Positions 18,712 through 28,094 are shown, counted from the first letter of the stretch. The stretch is DNA of 64,000 nucleotides from Kineothrix alysoides (GCF_000732725.1 NZ_JPNB01000001.1:1240001-1304000), one strand, 5' to 3'. Translations and numbers: made by a program. The notes: a model not told the origin generated them from the sequence alone.

Positions 18712-19635
18712 GTGAAAAAGGAACTAAAAACTCCTAAAAAGGAAAAAATAAAAAGTGCAAATAGCCTGCGTAAAAAGGGCGAAAGAGGAAAACGCATATC
18801 CTGCGTTTTCCTATCTCCAAGCATATTAGGTGTATTGGTGTTTTTTGTTGTACCCTTTTTAGTGGTTATTTATTATTCTGTGGTAGACAATCCGATCAAT
18901 CACAGTTTTGTATTTCTGGATAATTTTAGGAATGTATTTAATAATGGGGCGTTTCGGCAGGCTGCTTTCAACACGATGAAATTTTCGTTGATCGCTGTTC
19001 CGCTGGCTGTTGTGCTGGCGCTTGGACTGGCATTGCTTCTCGACAGCAAGATACCATTTCGGAGTCAATTTCGAACGTTTTTCTTAACGCCGATGATGGT
19101 GCCCATCGCATCCATCGTTTTAATTTGGCAGGTGCTGTTTCACTATAACGGCATGGTGAACGACGTCATAGGCCTATTCGGAGCGGGTAAAATTGACTGG
19201 CTGAAATCGGATTATGCTCAGATTGTTATTATTGTTTTATTTCTATGGAAGAACCTGGGATATAATATGATTTTGTTTATGGCGGCGCTAAGCAGCATAC
19301 CAAAGGATATTCTCGAGGTAGCGGTATTGGAAAGCGCTAAGCCGAGACAGATCTTCTTTTATATTAAGCTGAGATATTTATCTTCAACGCTATTATTCGT
19401 GACCATTATGTCGCTCATCAATTCCTTTAAGGTATTCAGGGAAATCTATCTCTTGACGGGCAGTTATCCTTATAATACGTTATATATGATGCAGCATTTT
19501 ATGAATAATACGTTCGGGTCGTTAGACTATCAGAAATTGTCGGCAGCGGCTATTATGATGTCCATTGTAATGGTAATTTTGATTGGAATTCTCTTCCTTA
19601 CGGAAAATTATTTCGGAAAGGATGTGGAAGGATGA
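18712..19635 (+). CDS. Sugar-type ABC transporter permease (MalF/UgpA-like)
   Basis: This 307-residue membrane protein starts at GTG 18712, 14 bp after the previous gene. It has a basic Lys-rich N-terminus, then six predicted helices starting with VFLSPSILGVLVFFVVPFLV. The cytoplasmic coupling (EAA) loop is ILEVAVLESAKPRQIFFYIK near 200-220, somewhat off the EAAxxDGA consensus. It ends overlapping the next permease by 4 nt. The pair would form the channel for one or more of the three binding proteins. No ATPase is encoded nearby, so a shared MsmX-type ATPase elsewhere must be assumed. Confidence 0.9.
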   Translation: MKKELKTPKKEKIKSANSLRKKGERGKRISCVFLSPSILGVLVFFVVPFLVVIYYSVVDNPINHSFVFLDNFRNVFNNGAFRQAAFNTMKFSLIAVPLAVVLALGLALLLDSKIPFRSQFRTFFLTPMMVPIASIVLIWQVLFHYNGMVNDVIGLFGAGKIDWLKSDYAQIVIIVLFLWKNLGYNMILFMAALSSIPKDILEVAVLESAKPRQIFFYIKLRYLSSTLLFVTIMSLINSFKVFREIYLLTGSYPYNTLYMMQHFMNNTFGSLDYQKLSAAAIMMSIVMVILIGILFLTENYFGKDVEG

Positions 19636-20594
19636 CGTTTAGAAAAAGTGTGCTGAAGGGGACAGGAACGGCCTTAAGTGACCGCGTATTCATTAAAAAG
19701 AAGAAAAAGAGAGATCGAAGGACATTTGAAAAGAGAGCGCTGGCAACGATAATCGCCGCTTTCTTCGCAGTACTTTTTCTTATGCCGATCATACTTACAG
19801 TAACGAATTCCTTCATGTCGGCGTCGGAAATATCCTCTAATTACGGACAGGTATTTTCTACCACAGATACCGGAGGAAAGACTTATATTTCAGAAAAGGT
19901 AAATTTGAAGTTCATTCCGGACATCGTATCCTTCAGCCAGTATATCACGGTGCTTCTTAAGAGTCCGGATTATTTATTTAAGTTTTGGAATTCCGTCATT
20001 TTGGTAGTTCCTATCGTTGGTTTCCAATTGCTGGTGGCAGCCTTGGCTTCGTATGGTTTTACCAGATACAGGAGCAGAATAAAAGAAATAATATTTTTTG
20101 TTTATATCATATTGATGCTGATGCCCTATCAGGTTACCCTCGTGCCTAACTATTTGGTGTCAGGCTGGCTGAATATCATTGATACGAGATGGGCGATATG
20201 GCTGCCGGGTATTTTTTCTCCATTTGCTGTATATCTGCTGACCAAATTCATGCGCAGGATTCCTACGTCAGTAATAGAAGCGGCGCAGATTGACGGAGCC
20301 GGGGAATGGCAGATATTCAGGAGGATATGTATGCCTCTTTGCAAAGGCTGTATGTGCTCTATTGCAATTTTGATTTTTATAGATTATTGGAATATGGTGG
20401 AACAACCCCTCATATTGCTTTCGGACGAGGCGATGCACCCGTTATCCGTATTTCTTTCAAAAATCAATGCGGGAGAAATAGGACTGGCATTTGCCGTCGC
20501 TACGATATACATGGTACCTACGCTTTTGGTGTTCCTATACGGAGAGGATTATCTGGTAGAGGGGATTACTTATCAGGGCGGAATTAAGGGATAG
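19632..20594 (+). CDS. Sugar-type ABC transporter permease (MalG-like)
   Basis: This 320-residue partner of the preceding permease overlaps it by 4 nt. After a long basic N-terminus (KKKKRDRR) come a helix at ~38-60 and a periplasm-facing loop of ~70 residues, then the MalG-type core with LMPYQVTLVPNYLV near 160. The coupling loop is canonical: VIEAAQIDGAGEWQIFRRI near 215-233. It ends just before the membrane fusion protein gene (14 bp). It should form a heterodimer with the upstream permease. Confidence 0.92.
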   Translation: MTFRKSVLKGTGTALSDRVFIKKKKKRDRRTFEKRALATIIAAFFAVLFLMPIILTVTNSFMSASEISSNYGQVFSTTDTGGKTYISEKVNLKFIPDIVSFSQYITVLLKSPDYLFKFWNSVILVVPIVGFQLLVAALASYGFTRYRSRIKEIIFFVYIILMLMPYQVTLVPNYLVSGWLNIIDTRWAIWLPGIFSPFAVYLLTKFMRRIPTSVIEAAQIDGAGEWQIFRRICMPLCKGCMCSIAILIFIDYWNMVEQPLILLSDEAMHPLSVFLSKINAGEIGLAFAVATIYMVPTLLVFLYGEDYLVEGITYQGGIKG

Positions 20595-20608
20595 GAGGAA
20601 ATATTTTA

Positions 20609-22555
20609 ATGAATGAGAAGTCGAATGCTACAAAAAGAAGGGAATGGGTGAAGAATGCGGCAATTATATTTTTGTCCGTAATGCTTGTGCTGACATTCTT
20701 TTCCAATACAATTATGAACTATTCCCTGCCTGAGGTAGCCACGGAGTATGTACAGAGCGGAACGATTACTGCGAAGGTGAGGGGGACGGGAAATTTGGAG
20801 GCTACCGATCCCTATAACGTAGTAATTAGTGAAAGCAGGAAAATTGAAAGCGTAAATGTGAAAAATGGAGATACGGTGGAGAAGGATTCCGTGCTCTTTT
20901 ATTTGGAGGATGTGGACAGCGAGGAGCTGAAAACGGCGCAAAAGGAACTGGATGATTTGCGGCTTGCTTATTTGACCGGTTTGTTTACCGGAGATATAAC
21001 CAGCGATGTAATAAATAAGGTTGAAAATGGAAAAACAGGAACTTTAGCTTCCTATCAGGCACGGCTGGCAGAAGTTGACAGCAGGCTGACTGCGGCGAAG
21101 AATAGACTGACGGCTGCTACAGCGAACCAGCAGAGTGTACAGAGCACCTTAGATAATTTAAATGGGCAAAAGAACTTAAACGAAGCGGTAACGGTGGATA
21201 CCAGCAACGAAGAAAAGGCGGTGAACTCAGCTCAGACCAATGTAACCAACGCGACGGCGGAGGTAACGCGGATTAAAAATGAGATAACTGAAACACAGGC
21301 CAAAATCGATGCTGCCACAGCGCTGCTTGGGACGCTTACTACATCGACAGGTGGGAACGTCAGTCTTCAAGGAGGAATCAAGACTTATCAGGATGCGAAG
21401 GATAAGGCAGAGAACGATTTGAAGGCGGCAACCACTCAGCTGCAAAATGCAAAGGCGGTGCTGGATACGGCGATTGCGTCAGGCATTGTGGCCGACATTG
21501 AAGCAGCCCAGAAGGCGTATGACGAAATAAAGCTGTATATTTACGATGTTGCCGACAGCCAGTTAAAAGTGGCAACGAGCGAATTGGAAAGTGCAACTGC
21601 GACATTAAAGGATTATGATAGTAATAATCAATTGCTGGCATCCCTAAAGTCCTCCTTGGAAGGTGCTCAGAGTGCTTTGAACAGTGCGAATTCCGCATTG
21701 GTATCTGCACAGAACGCACTGAACAACAAGAAGTTAGATTCCACGAATACCAGCGCGAAAAACGATTTGAATACACAGCTTGCGACAGCTACCAATAGCA
21801 AGACGAAAACAGACACTGAAATAACTAATATCACAGCGGAAATAACTAAGATTCAGGAGGAAAAAAGCACGCTCATCAAAACGTTGACAGCAGAGCTGAA
21901 TCTCAGTGCGCAAAATACGCAGATAGCTCAGAAGGAAGCCGCAATAGAAAAATTGAAAGAAGAGTCAGTTGGAGCAAATGTAACGGCTCCCGTAGCGGGA
22001 ACTATTACGTCCGTGAGCCATGTGGCCGGAGAATCAACAAAGCCGGATGAGGTGCTGGCGGTTATTCAGCCTACAGGCAAAGGCTTCACTCTTTCCTTCT
22101 CCGCCACTACAGAGCAGGCCAAGAAGCTTTCTGTCGGTGATATTGCGGAGGTACAGAATTCCTGGTACTATGAAGATGTAAAAGCGACGCTGGTATCGAT
22201 AAAACCGGATCAGACCGATCCGGCGCAGAAGAAGCAGTTAACATTCAATATAGAGGGCGATGTACAGGCTGGTCAGGCATTGAGCCTGGCGGTGGGGCAA
22301 AAGAGTGCTAATTATGAACTGGTGGTGCCCAATAGTGCGATTAGGGAGGACAAGAACGGCAAGTTCATCCTAATCGTGGAATCGAAGAGCAGTCCTCTTG
22401 GCAACCGTTATATTGCCACGAGAATTGATGTGGAGGTACAGGCTTCCGATGATACGCATACGGCGATTTCTGCAGGGCTTTATGGCTATGAATATGTAAT
22501 AACGACAGCGACGAAGCCGGTAGAAGCAGGAAAACAGGTTCGCCTGACGGATTAA
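20609..22555 (+). CDS. HlyD/MacA-type membrane fusion protein with long coiled coil
   Basis: The 648-residue protein has an N-terminal anchor helix (~12-35), then half of a lipoyl domain (VISESRKIESVNVKNGDTVEKDSVLFYLEDV). A very long Ala/Thr/Asn-rich coiled-coil hairpin runs from ~100 to ~455. The other lipoyl half follows (VTAPVAGTITSVSHVAGEST), then a beta-barrel domain to the end. In Gram-positives such adaptors work with MacB-type exporters at the membrane surface. Here the next gene carries only the MacB-like outer domain, and no exporter ATPase is near. Typical MacA is ~400 residues; the coiled coil accounts for the excess. Confidence 0.88.
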   Translation: MNEKSNATKRREWVKNAAIIFLSVMLVLTFFSNTIMNYSLPEVATEYVQSGTITAKVRGTGNLEATDPYNVVISESRKIESVNVKNGDTVEKDSVLFYLEDVDSEELKTAQKELDDLRLAYLTGLFTGDITSDVINKVENGKTGTLASYQARLAEVDSRLTAAKNRLTAATANQQSVQSTLDNLNGQKNLNEAVTVDTSNEEKAVNSAQTNVTNATAEVTRIKNEITETQAKIDAATALLGTLTTSTGGNVSLQGGIKTYQDAKDKAENDLKAATTQLQNAKAVLDTAIASGIVADIEAAQKAYDEIKLYIYDVADSQLKVATSELESATATLKDYDSNNQLLASLKSSLEGAQSALNSANSALVSAQNALNNKKLDSTNTSAKNDLNTQLATATNSKTKTDTEITNITAEITKIQEEKSTLIKTLTAELNLSAQNTQIAQKEAAIEKLKEESVGANVTAPVAGTITSVSHVAGESTKPDEVLAVIQPTGKGFTLSFSATTEQAKKLSVGDIAEVQNSWYYEDVKATLVSIKPDQTDPAQKKQLTFNIEGDVQAGQALSLAVGQKSANYELVVPNSAIREDKNGKFILIVESKSSPLGNRYIATRIDVEVQASDDTHTAISAGLYGYEYVITTATKPVEAGKQVRLTD

Positions 22556-22591
22556 GTTAACGGAGAGCGCGTAATAACGCGTTGATGGAAT

Positions 22592-23671
22592 ATGAAAAAA
22601 ATCTTGAGAAATTTTACAGTAAAACAAATAATTGTGGTTTCATCTGTGGTACTGTGCCTGCTCATATGGGCGGGCATCAGTATCTTTGCCACGGTGAAAA
22701 AGCAGGAGCTTCCAGATCAGAATGCAGCGGCGAGATGGTCGTCACAGAGCGATTCGGCACAGATAAGCTGCTTTTTTACCGCAGGGACAAATGTGGATAA
22801 GAACAGCGTCATGAACTTCGAACATTCGCTGGATGGTGTGCTCAAGGAGGCTTCCATAACGGCACCCAGCGAGAATGCAAGGCTGTGGGCGGATGCTTAC
22901 AGCGCACAGGGCAAGACGACTCTTGTTAATGGGAAAACATCATTAGAGGCAAATGCAGTGGGCATCGGTGGAGATTTCTTTCTGTTTCATCCGGTGCAGC
23001 TTATTAACGGTTCATACTTCTCGGGAAGCGATTTAATGCACGATAGGATACTTATCGACGAGGATGCGGCGTGGCAGCTGTTCGGTTCCAACGATGTGAC
23101 CGGAATGGAGGTAAGGATTGGCGGAACTCCTCACTACGTTGCCGGCGTAATCAAAAGGGCGCAGGGCAGGCTGAACGAAGCGGCGGGACTGGATAAAACT
23201 TTAGTTTATATCTCCTATGAAACTATGGAGGAGCAAGGGAGTGTAACGGGAATCGGTACGTATGAAATAGTAATGCCCGACCCGGTCAGCGGATTCGCTT
23301 ACGCCAAAGTGAAAGAGAAGTTCGGCATTGACGAGGTAGGCATGCAGGTAGTGGAGAATTCGGCGAGATACGGATTCAAATCGTTGTTTACGATAATTGC
23401 AGAATTCGGCACGCGTTCCATGAATTCATACGCTATCGGATATCCTTACTGGGAAAATGTGGCTCGCGGCTTGGAGGATATTTTGGCCGTTCTTTTAGTC
23501 TTACAGATATTGTTTCTTTTGATTCCGGCTTGTATAATAATTGTAATTATCATTATACTTTGGAAGAGAAAAGAATGGACATGGAGAGACGTATGGCGTG
23601 TTCTTACGGATTGGAAGGACAAAATAGCGGAGCGGTTTCGTAAAGAAAAAAGTAAATGGAAATATTTTTAG
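22592..23671 (+). CDS. MacB periplasmic-core-like membrane protein without FtsX permease or ATPase
   Basis: This 359-residue protein has one N-terminal helix (IIVVSSVVLCLLIWAGISIF) and an extracytoplasmic domain (~40-290) with MacB-core traits: GIGGDFFLFHPVQLINGSYF, DRILIDEDAAWQLFGS, and GGTPHYVAGVIKR. A C-terminal hydrophobic segment follows (~295-322, LAVLLVLQILFLLIPACIII), then a basic cytoplasmic tail. MacB has four helices with the core between the first two; helices 3-4 are missing here. A short hairpin (CGCGT/ACGCG) lies just before the start. It is probably the partner of the upstream fusion protein, but transport by it alone cannot be claimed. Confidence 0.7.
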   Translation: MKKILRNFTVKQIIVVSSVVLCLLIWAGISIFATVKKQELPDQNAAARWSSQSDSAQISCFFTAGTNVDKNSVMNFEHSLDGVLKEASITAPSENARLWADAYSAQGKTTLVNGKTSLEANAVGIGGDFFLFHPVQLINGSYFSGSDLMHDRILIDEDAAWQLFGSNDVTGMEVRIGGTPHYVAGVIKRAQGRLNEAAGLDKTLVYISYETMEEQGSVTGIGTYEIVMPDPVSGFAYAKVKEKFGIDEVGMQVVENSARYGFKSLFTIIAEFGTRSMNSYAIGYPYWENVARGLEDILAVLLVLQILFLLIPACIIIVIIIILWKRKEWTWRDVWRVLTDWKDKIAERFRKEKSKWKYF

Positions 23672-23707
23672 GAATATGCAATACCATTAATTAAGGAGGA
23701 GACGGTT

Positions 23708-25957
23708 ATGAAGAAAATAATCATAGGTTTATTGGCAGGTATAATGGTATTGTCGCTTGCAGCCTGCGGAGGAAGTACGCAGGAGGAAAAGAATTCCAAG
23801 GAGCACGTGTATAAGGCGGAAGAGGTTGCCCTGAATGACATAGAGGATAAGAATTCTATCAGTAGTTTTTTCCTGAGGGGAGATAGGCTGTATGTAATCG
23901 GATATAACTGGCTGGAAAATGGGAGGGAGACCTATATTGTAAGCCAAAATCTGGATGGCTCCGATCCCGTAATGACAACGATATCCCTTACGGAGAACCA
24001 ATCCCTGAATTACCTGACGGTAGATGAATCGGGGAATTTCTACGGGGTTATGGATGAATATTTTGAGGATTCCAGCGACCCGGATAATTATGTATTGCAG
24101 GATAATTATTATCTGGTCAGGCTGGACACAGAAGGAAAAGAACTGTGGAGACAGCCCTTGCAGGGAGATTCGCAGGATGATTACTATTATGTGAGCTGGA
24201 TGAAGCTTTTAAATGACGGCCGCATTGCGATTATGGATAGTGCCAGCAGGATTACTCTGTACGATACACAGGGACAGCAGCAAAAGAGCGTAGATATGAA
24301 GGAAGAGGAAGGTATGGGAGACGCGATACAGATGGCGGACGGTAATCTCCTGATTCTTTCCTATAGTTCGCAGAATAATAAGTATGGGCTGAGAAGACTT
24401 GATGTGGACGCCGGCAAGCTTTCACAGGAAGAGTATTTCCTTCCGGGTCTTTCCTCGTCATACAGCTATTATCCGGGTATAGGCTATGACCTTATGCTCG
24501 TGGATAACTATGGTGTCAGTGGGTACAATCTGGGCGACGAGAACGTGACGGAGCTGATGAATTTCATCGATTCCGACATAAACACCTCCTATATTTATAG
24601 TTTGGTGGCAGTAAGCGATAAGGAATTTTACGGTACGATAAACGACAACCTTACGGGAAGTACTATGTTGATGAAGTTCACTAAGGTGGACCCTAAGGAT
24701 GTGATGGATAAAAAGGTTCTGACGTTAGCCTGCAACGGTCTTAATTGGGATGTCCGCAATCAGATTGTGCAGTTCAATAAAACGAACCAACAGTATCGCA
24801 TTCGGATAACGGATTATACCCAGTATAATACGGACGAGGACTACACCAGAGGCGTTACCAAGCTAAATACCGATATCGCCTCCGGCAATGTGCCGGATAT
24901 CCTCATACTGGATACGAACCTTCCGGTGGAAAGCTACATTTCTAAAGGACTGTTCGAAGATTTGTATCCGTATATTGATAAGGATGAGGAATTAAAACGC
25001 GACAATTATTTCCAGAACGTACTTACCGCATATGAAACAAATGGCAAGCTGTACCAGATGGTGCCGAGCTTCACGATTTTTACTGTGGTAGGAAAGACGG
25101 CGGATGTAGGAGCAGAACCGGGCTGGACCATGGAAGACTTGAATGCGCTTATGGCGACGAAGCCCGAAGGAACACAAGTGTTTGCCGGAGAGATTAGAGG
25201 AAGCGTGCTGAATTACAGCATTCAATTGGCAGGAGGTCAGTTCATCGACTGGAAGACCGGTGAGTGCAAGTTCAATTCTGATGCTTTTATTTCCTTACTG
25301 GAGTTCTTAAAGCAATTTCCCGAGCAATATGACGACTCCTATTACACGGACGAATATTGGAGAAGCTATGACAGCATGTGGAGAAACGGAGAGGTGCTGT
25401 TAAACGTTTCCTATATGGATGGATTTTCCAGTTACAATTATATGAAAAAAGGAACTTATGGAGAGGATATCACCCTTATAGGTTTCCCTTCAGCGGACGG
25501 GAAGGGCTCGGCAATCATGCCGAATATGGACATCGTCATGTCGTCGAAATCGAAGAACAAGGACGGCGTATGGCAGTTTATGAGATATTTCCTGACCGAT
25601 GACTATCAAAATACTATTGAATATGGCTGGCCGCTTAGCTTGAAGCGCATCGATGCGTTGTCCGAGAAGGCGAAGAAGAAGCAAAGCTATGAGGATGAAA
25701 ATGGAAAAATTGTGGAGTACGATCAGACCTATATCGTAGGAGGTATGGAAATGCCGATTACGCCTATGACGCAGGAAGAAATCGATGAAGTGCTGGCAGT
25801 TGTAAAGACGATAGATAAGCCATACTCCTACGATCAGAATCTTATCAACATTATTTCCGAGGAGACTGCTCCTTATTTTGCAGGGCAAAAGAACGCTAAG
25901 GAAGTAGCGGACATCATCCAAAGCAGAGTACAGATATATGTAAATGAAAATAGATAA
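23708..25957 (+). CDS. Large lipoprotein solute-binding protein 3
   Basis: The third paralogue has 749 residues and starts at ATG 23708 after AAGGAGGAG. Its lipoprotein signal is IMVLSLAACGG (Cys near 20). The N-terminal strand-repeat domain (~30-330) is followed by the solute-binding domain from ~336 (VLTLACNGLNWDVRN). It shares SSKSKNKDGVWQF and the last 16 residues (ADIIQSRVQIYVNENR) exactly with paralogue 1, while paralogue 2 differs. This suggests recent duplication or gene conversion. It closes the cluster, 33 bp before the methyltransferase gene. Confidence 0.85.
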   Translation: MKKIIIGLLAGIMVLSLAACGGSTQEEKNSKEHVYKAEEVALNDIEDKNSISSFFLRGDRLYVIGYNWLENGRETYIVSQNLDGSDPVMTTISLTENQSLNYLTVDESGNFYGVMDEYFEDSSDPDNYVLQDNYYLVRLDTEGKELWRQPLQGDSQDDYYYVSWMKLLNDGRIAIMDSASRITLYDTQGQQQKSVDMKEEEGMGDAIQMADGNLLILSYSSQNNKYGLRRLDVDAGKLSQEEYFLPGLSSSYSYYPGIGYDLMLVDNYGVSGYNLGDENVTELMNFIDSDINTSYIYSLVAVSDKEFYGTINDNLTGSTMLMKFTKVDPKDVMDKKVLTLACNGLNWDVRNQIVQFNKTNQQYRIRITDYTQYNTDEDYTRGVTKLNTDIASGNVPDILILDTNLPVESYISKGLFEDLYPYIDKDEELKRDNYFQNVLTAYETNGKLYQMVPSFTIFTVVGKTADVGAEPGWTMEDLNALMATKPEGTQVFAGEIRGSVLNYSIQLAGGQFIDWKTGECKFNSDAFISLLEFLKQFPEQYDDSYYTDEYWRSYDSMWRNGEVLLNVSYMDGFSSYNYMKKGTYGEDITLIGFPSADGKGSAIMPNMDIVMSSKSKNKDGVWQFMRYFLTDDYQNTIEYGWPLSLKRIDALSEKAKKKQSYEDENGKIVEYDQTYIVGGMEMPITPMTQEEIDEVLAVVKTIDKPYSYDQNLINIISEETAPYFAGQKNAKEVADIIQSRVQIYVNENR

Positions 25958-25990
25958 TCGATTATTATAAATATACCGCGGAGAAAAGAC

Positions 25991-27772
25991 ATGAAGATTC
26001 AACAATACTTGCAGAATGAGAAAATAATATGCGATGGGGCTTTCGGGACCTATTTCTCGGCCATTACGGAGGAGGAGATGCTTCCGGAGAAGGCTAATAT
26101 AATGCGTCCTGAGCTTGTAAAAAGGATACACGCAAGCTATTTGGAGGCAGGAGCAGTCCTTATCAGGACCAATACCTTCGCCTCCAATAGAGTTAGTCTT
26201 CAGTGCGGCGAATCAGACGTGAAGGAAAATATTCGCTGCGCTTGGAGAAATGCTTTAGAGGCTGTTTCTGTGAGCGGAAGGACGCTGGGAGAAGATTGCT
26301 TTCTGGCGGGCGACATCGGCCCCATTCCTATGGATTCAGGGACTCCGGAGGAGGATATTTTCCGGGAATACAAGCTTATTTGTGACACATTTTTATCCGA
26401 GGGTGCGGATATTCTTTTATTTGAGACCTTTTCAGATTTGGATCGGATACTTCCCGTTATCGAGGCGGTAAAGAAGGAACGGGAGGTATTCGTTATCGTG
26501 CAGTTCTGCGTGAATCAGCACGGCTACAGCAACGCGGGAATCAGCGCAGGAAGATTGCTGCGGGAAGCAGGAGAAGCGGTACAAATAGACGCAGTAGGAC
26601 TCAACTGCGGCGTCGGTCCTGGACACCTGTATACGATTTTGGATAAAATAGAGTTTCCCGAAGGCAAATATATTACGGCATTGCCCAACGCAGGCTATCC
26701 TAAGCTCATAAAGAATCGTATGATATTCAGGGATAATGCGGAATATTTCTCCCGTAAGATGAAGGATGTTTCTCTAAGAGGTGTGGATATTCTGGGGGGC
26801 TGCTGCGGTACGACTCCGGAATATATAAGCCTGTTAAAGGAAGCTGTGGACCTTCGTCAGGTGAAAAAGGAAGCGGCGGGTCATAGAGCGGAAGAAGTGA
26901 AAATACAGCCGGGGAACAGCAGCTTCTGGAAAGAGAAAGGAAAAGGGGAAAAACTAATTGCGGTAGAGATTTCTCCCCCGCCGGGAGCAGACGATGAAAA
27001 GGTGATGGAGGCTGCCTTTTTCTTGAAAGAGCATAAGGTGGATGTGATTACGTTTCCTGACTCTCCATCCGGCAGAACCCGTGCGGATTCCATACTCATG
27101 AGTATGAAGGTGGCGCAGGAAACAGGACTTTGCGTGATGCCCCATATATGCTGCAGGGATAAGAATGCAATTGCTATGCGCTCACAGCTTCTTGGCGCTT
27201 ATATAAATGGAATAAGGAACATGCTAGTGATTACAGGGGATCCGGTGCCGACCTTAATCCGGCAGGAGGTAAAGAGTGTGTTCAATTTTGATTCCGTAGG
27301 GCTTATGAAAATTGTCAGCGAGTTGAATCAGGAGGAATTTGCGAAGGACCCGGTGACATTTGGAGGGGCATTGAATCACAATAGGCCGAATCTGGAAGTG
27401 GAAGTAGGAAGGGTGAAAAAGAAGATGGCGCAGGGAGCCGGATTCTTTCTGACCCAACCCGTATTTACCCTTGAGGAAGCGAAGAAGCTCCGCTATGTTA
27501 AGGAGCAGACAGAAGCAAAGATTCTTTGCGGTATCATGCCTTTGGTAAGTCTTAGAAATGCCCAGTTCATCAAAAACGAGATGGCAGGAATCAATGTGAC
27601 GGAGGAGGTCATTGCCCGCTTCCTTCCGGAAATGACAAGAGAAGAAGGGGAGAGGACCGGCGTGGAAATAGCGAAAGAGGTTATCGGTTTTACGGAGGAT
27701 TTCGTAGACGGATATTATTTTTCCATACCCTTTAACAGAGTATATCTGGTAGAAAAGATTTTTCAAAAATAG
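25991..27772 (+). CDS. Bifunctional homocysteine S-methyltransferase / methylenetetrahydrofolate reductase
   Basis: This 593-residue fusion resembles B. subtilis YitJ. Residues 1-285 form the methyltransferase barrel with its zinc cysteines (GLNCGVG near 208 and GGCCGTTPE near 272). Residues ~305-593 form a MTHFR flavin barrel (AVEISPPPGADDEKV, DVITFPDSPSGRTRADS, LVITGDPVP, GAGFFLTQPVF). Together they reduce methylene-THF and pass methyl groups to homocysteine to make methionine. No S-box fits the 33-bp gap upstream, so control must come from the cluster transcript or elsewhere. Confidence 0.93.
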   Translation: MKIQQYLQNEKIICDGAFGTYFSAITEEEMLPEKANIMRPELVKRIHASYLEAGAVLIRTNTFASNRVSLQCGESDVKENIRCAWRNALEAVSVSGRTLGEDCFLAGDIGPIPMDSGTPEEDIFREYKLICDTFLSEGADILLFETFSDLDRILPVIEAVKKEREVFVIVQFCVNQHGYSNAGISAGRLLREAGEAVQIDAVGLNCGVGPGHLYTILDKIEFPEGKYITALPNAGYPKLIKNRMIFRDNAEYFSRKMKDVSLRGVDILGGCCGTTPEYISLLKEAVDLRQVKKEAAGHRAEEVKIQPGNSSFWKEKGKGEKLIAVEISPPPGADDEKVMEAAFFLKEHKVDVITFPDSPSGRTRADSILMSMKVAQETGLCVMPHICCRDKNAIAMRSQLLGAYINGIRNMLVITGDPVPTLIRQEVKSVFNFDSVGLMKIVSELNQEEFAKDPVTFGGALNHNRPNLEVEVGRVKKKMAQGAGFFLTQPVFTLEEAKKLRYVKEQTEAKILCGIMPLVSLRNAQFIKNEMAGINVTEEVIARFLPEMTREEGERTGVEIAKEVIGFTEDFVDGYYFSIPFNRVYLVEKIFQK

Positions 27773-27854
27773 GGCTGTACAAAATGTATTTTGGCGAGTA
27801 CAATAGTACTGTTGTAGGAAGTGAAAGAATAGGATTAGAAGAGAGGTCGTTTGG

Positions 27855-28094
27855 ATGAAAAGCTTTAAGATCAGACTGCAGTCCATCGAAGAGGTTAAGA
27901 AGTTTGTCAGCATTATGGCGCAGTTTAACGGCTATTTCGATCTGGTTTCCGGGAAATATATCGTGGATGCGAAGTCGGTGATGGGAATCTTCAGTATGGA
28001 TTTGTCCAAGGCCTTGGAGCTTCGTATACTGGAGACGAACGAGCAGGAAAGTGCGATTCAGGATGCGCTGAAACATTATATAGTGAATGAGTGA
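27855..28094 (+). CDS. HPr-like protein lacking the phosphorylatable histidine
   Basis: This 79-residue protein has HPr size and pattern. The regulatory-serine segment of HPr (KSIMGVMSLG) is recognisable as AKSVMGIFSMDLSKALEL, with Ser 41 at the Ser46 position. The active-site segment with His15 (GIHARPA) is replaced by SIEEVKKFV, so it cannot carry the PEP-derived phosphate. This mirrors Crh of Bacillus, a His-less HPr that acts as a CcpA co-effector when Ser46 is phosphorylated. It lies alone between the methyltransferase gene and tRNA-Gly. A role in catabolite control is inferred; it could also be a non-signalling paralogue. Confidence 0.75.
   Translation: MKSFKIRLQSIEEVKKFVSIMAQFNGYFDLVSGKYIVDAKSVMGIFSMDLSKALELRILETNEQESAIQDALKHYIVNE

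Noticed and set aside
25958-25990. S-box riboswitch before the methyltransferase/MTHFR gene
   Set aside because: The gap is 33 bp, too short for a SAM riboswitch.
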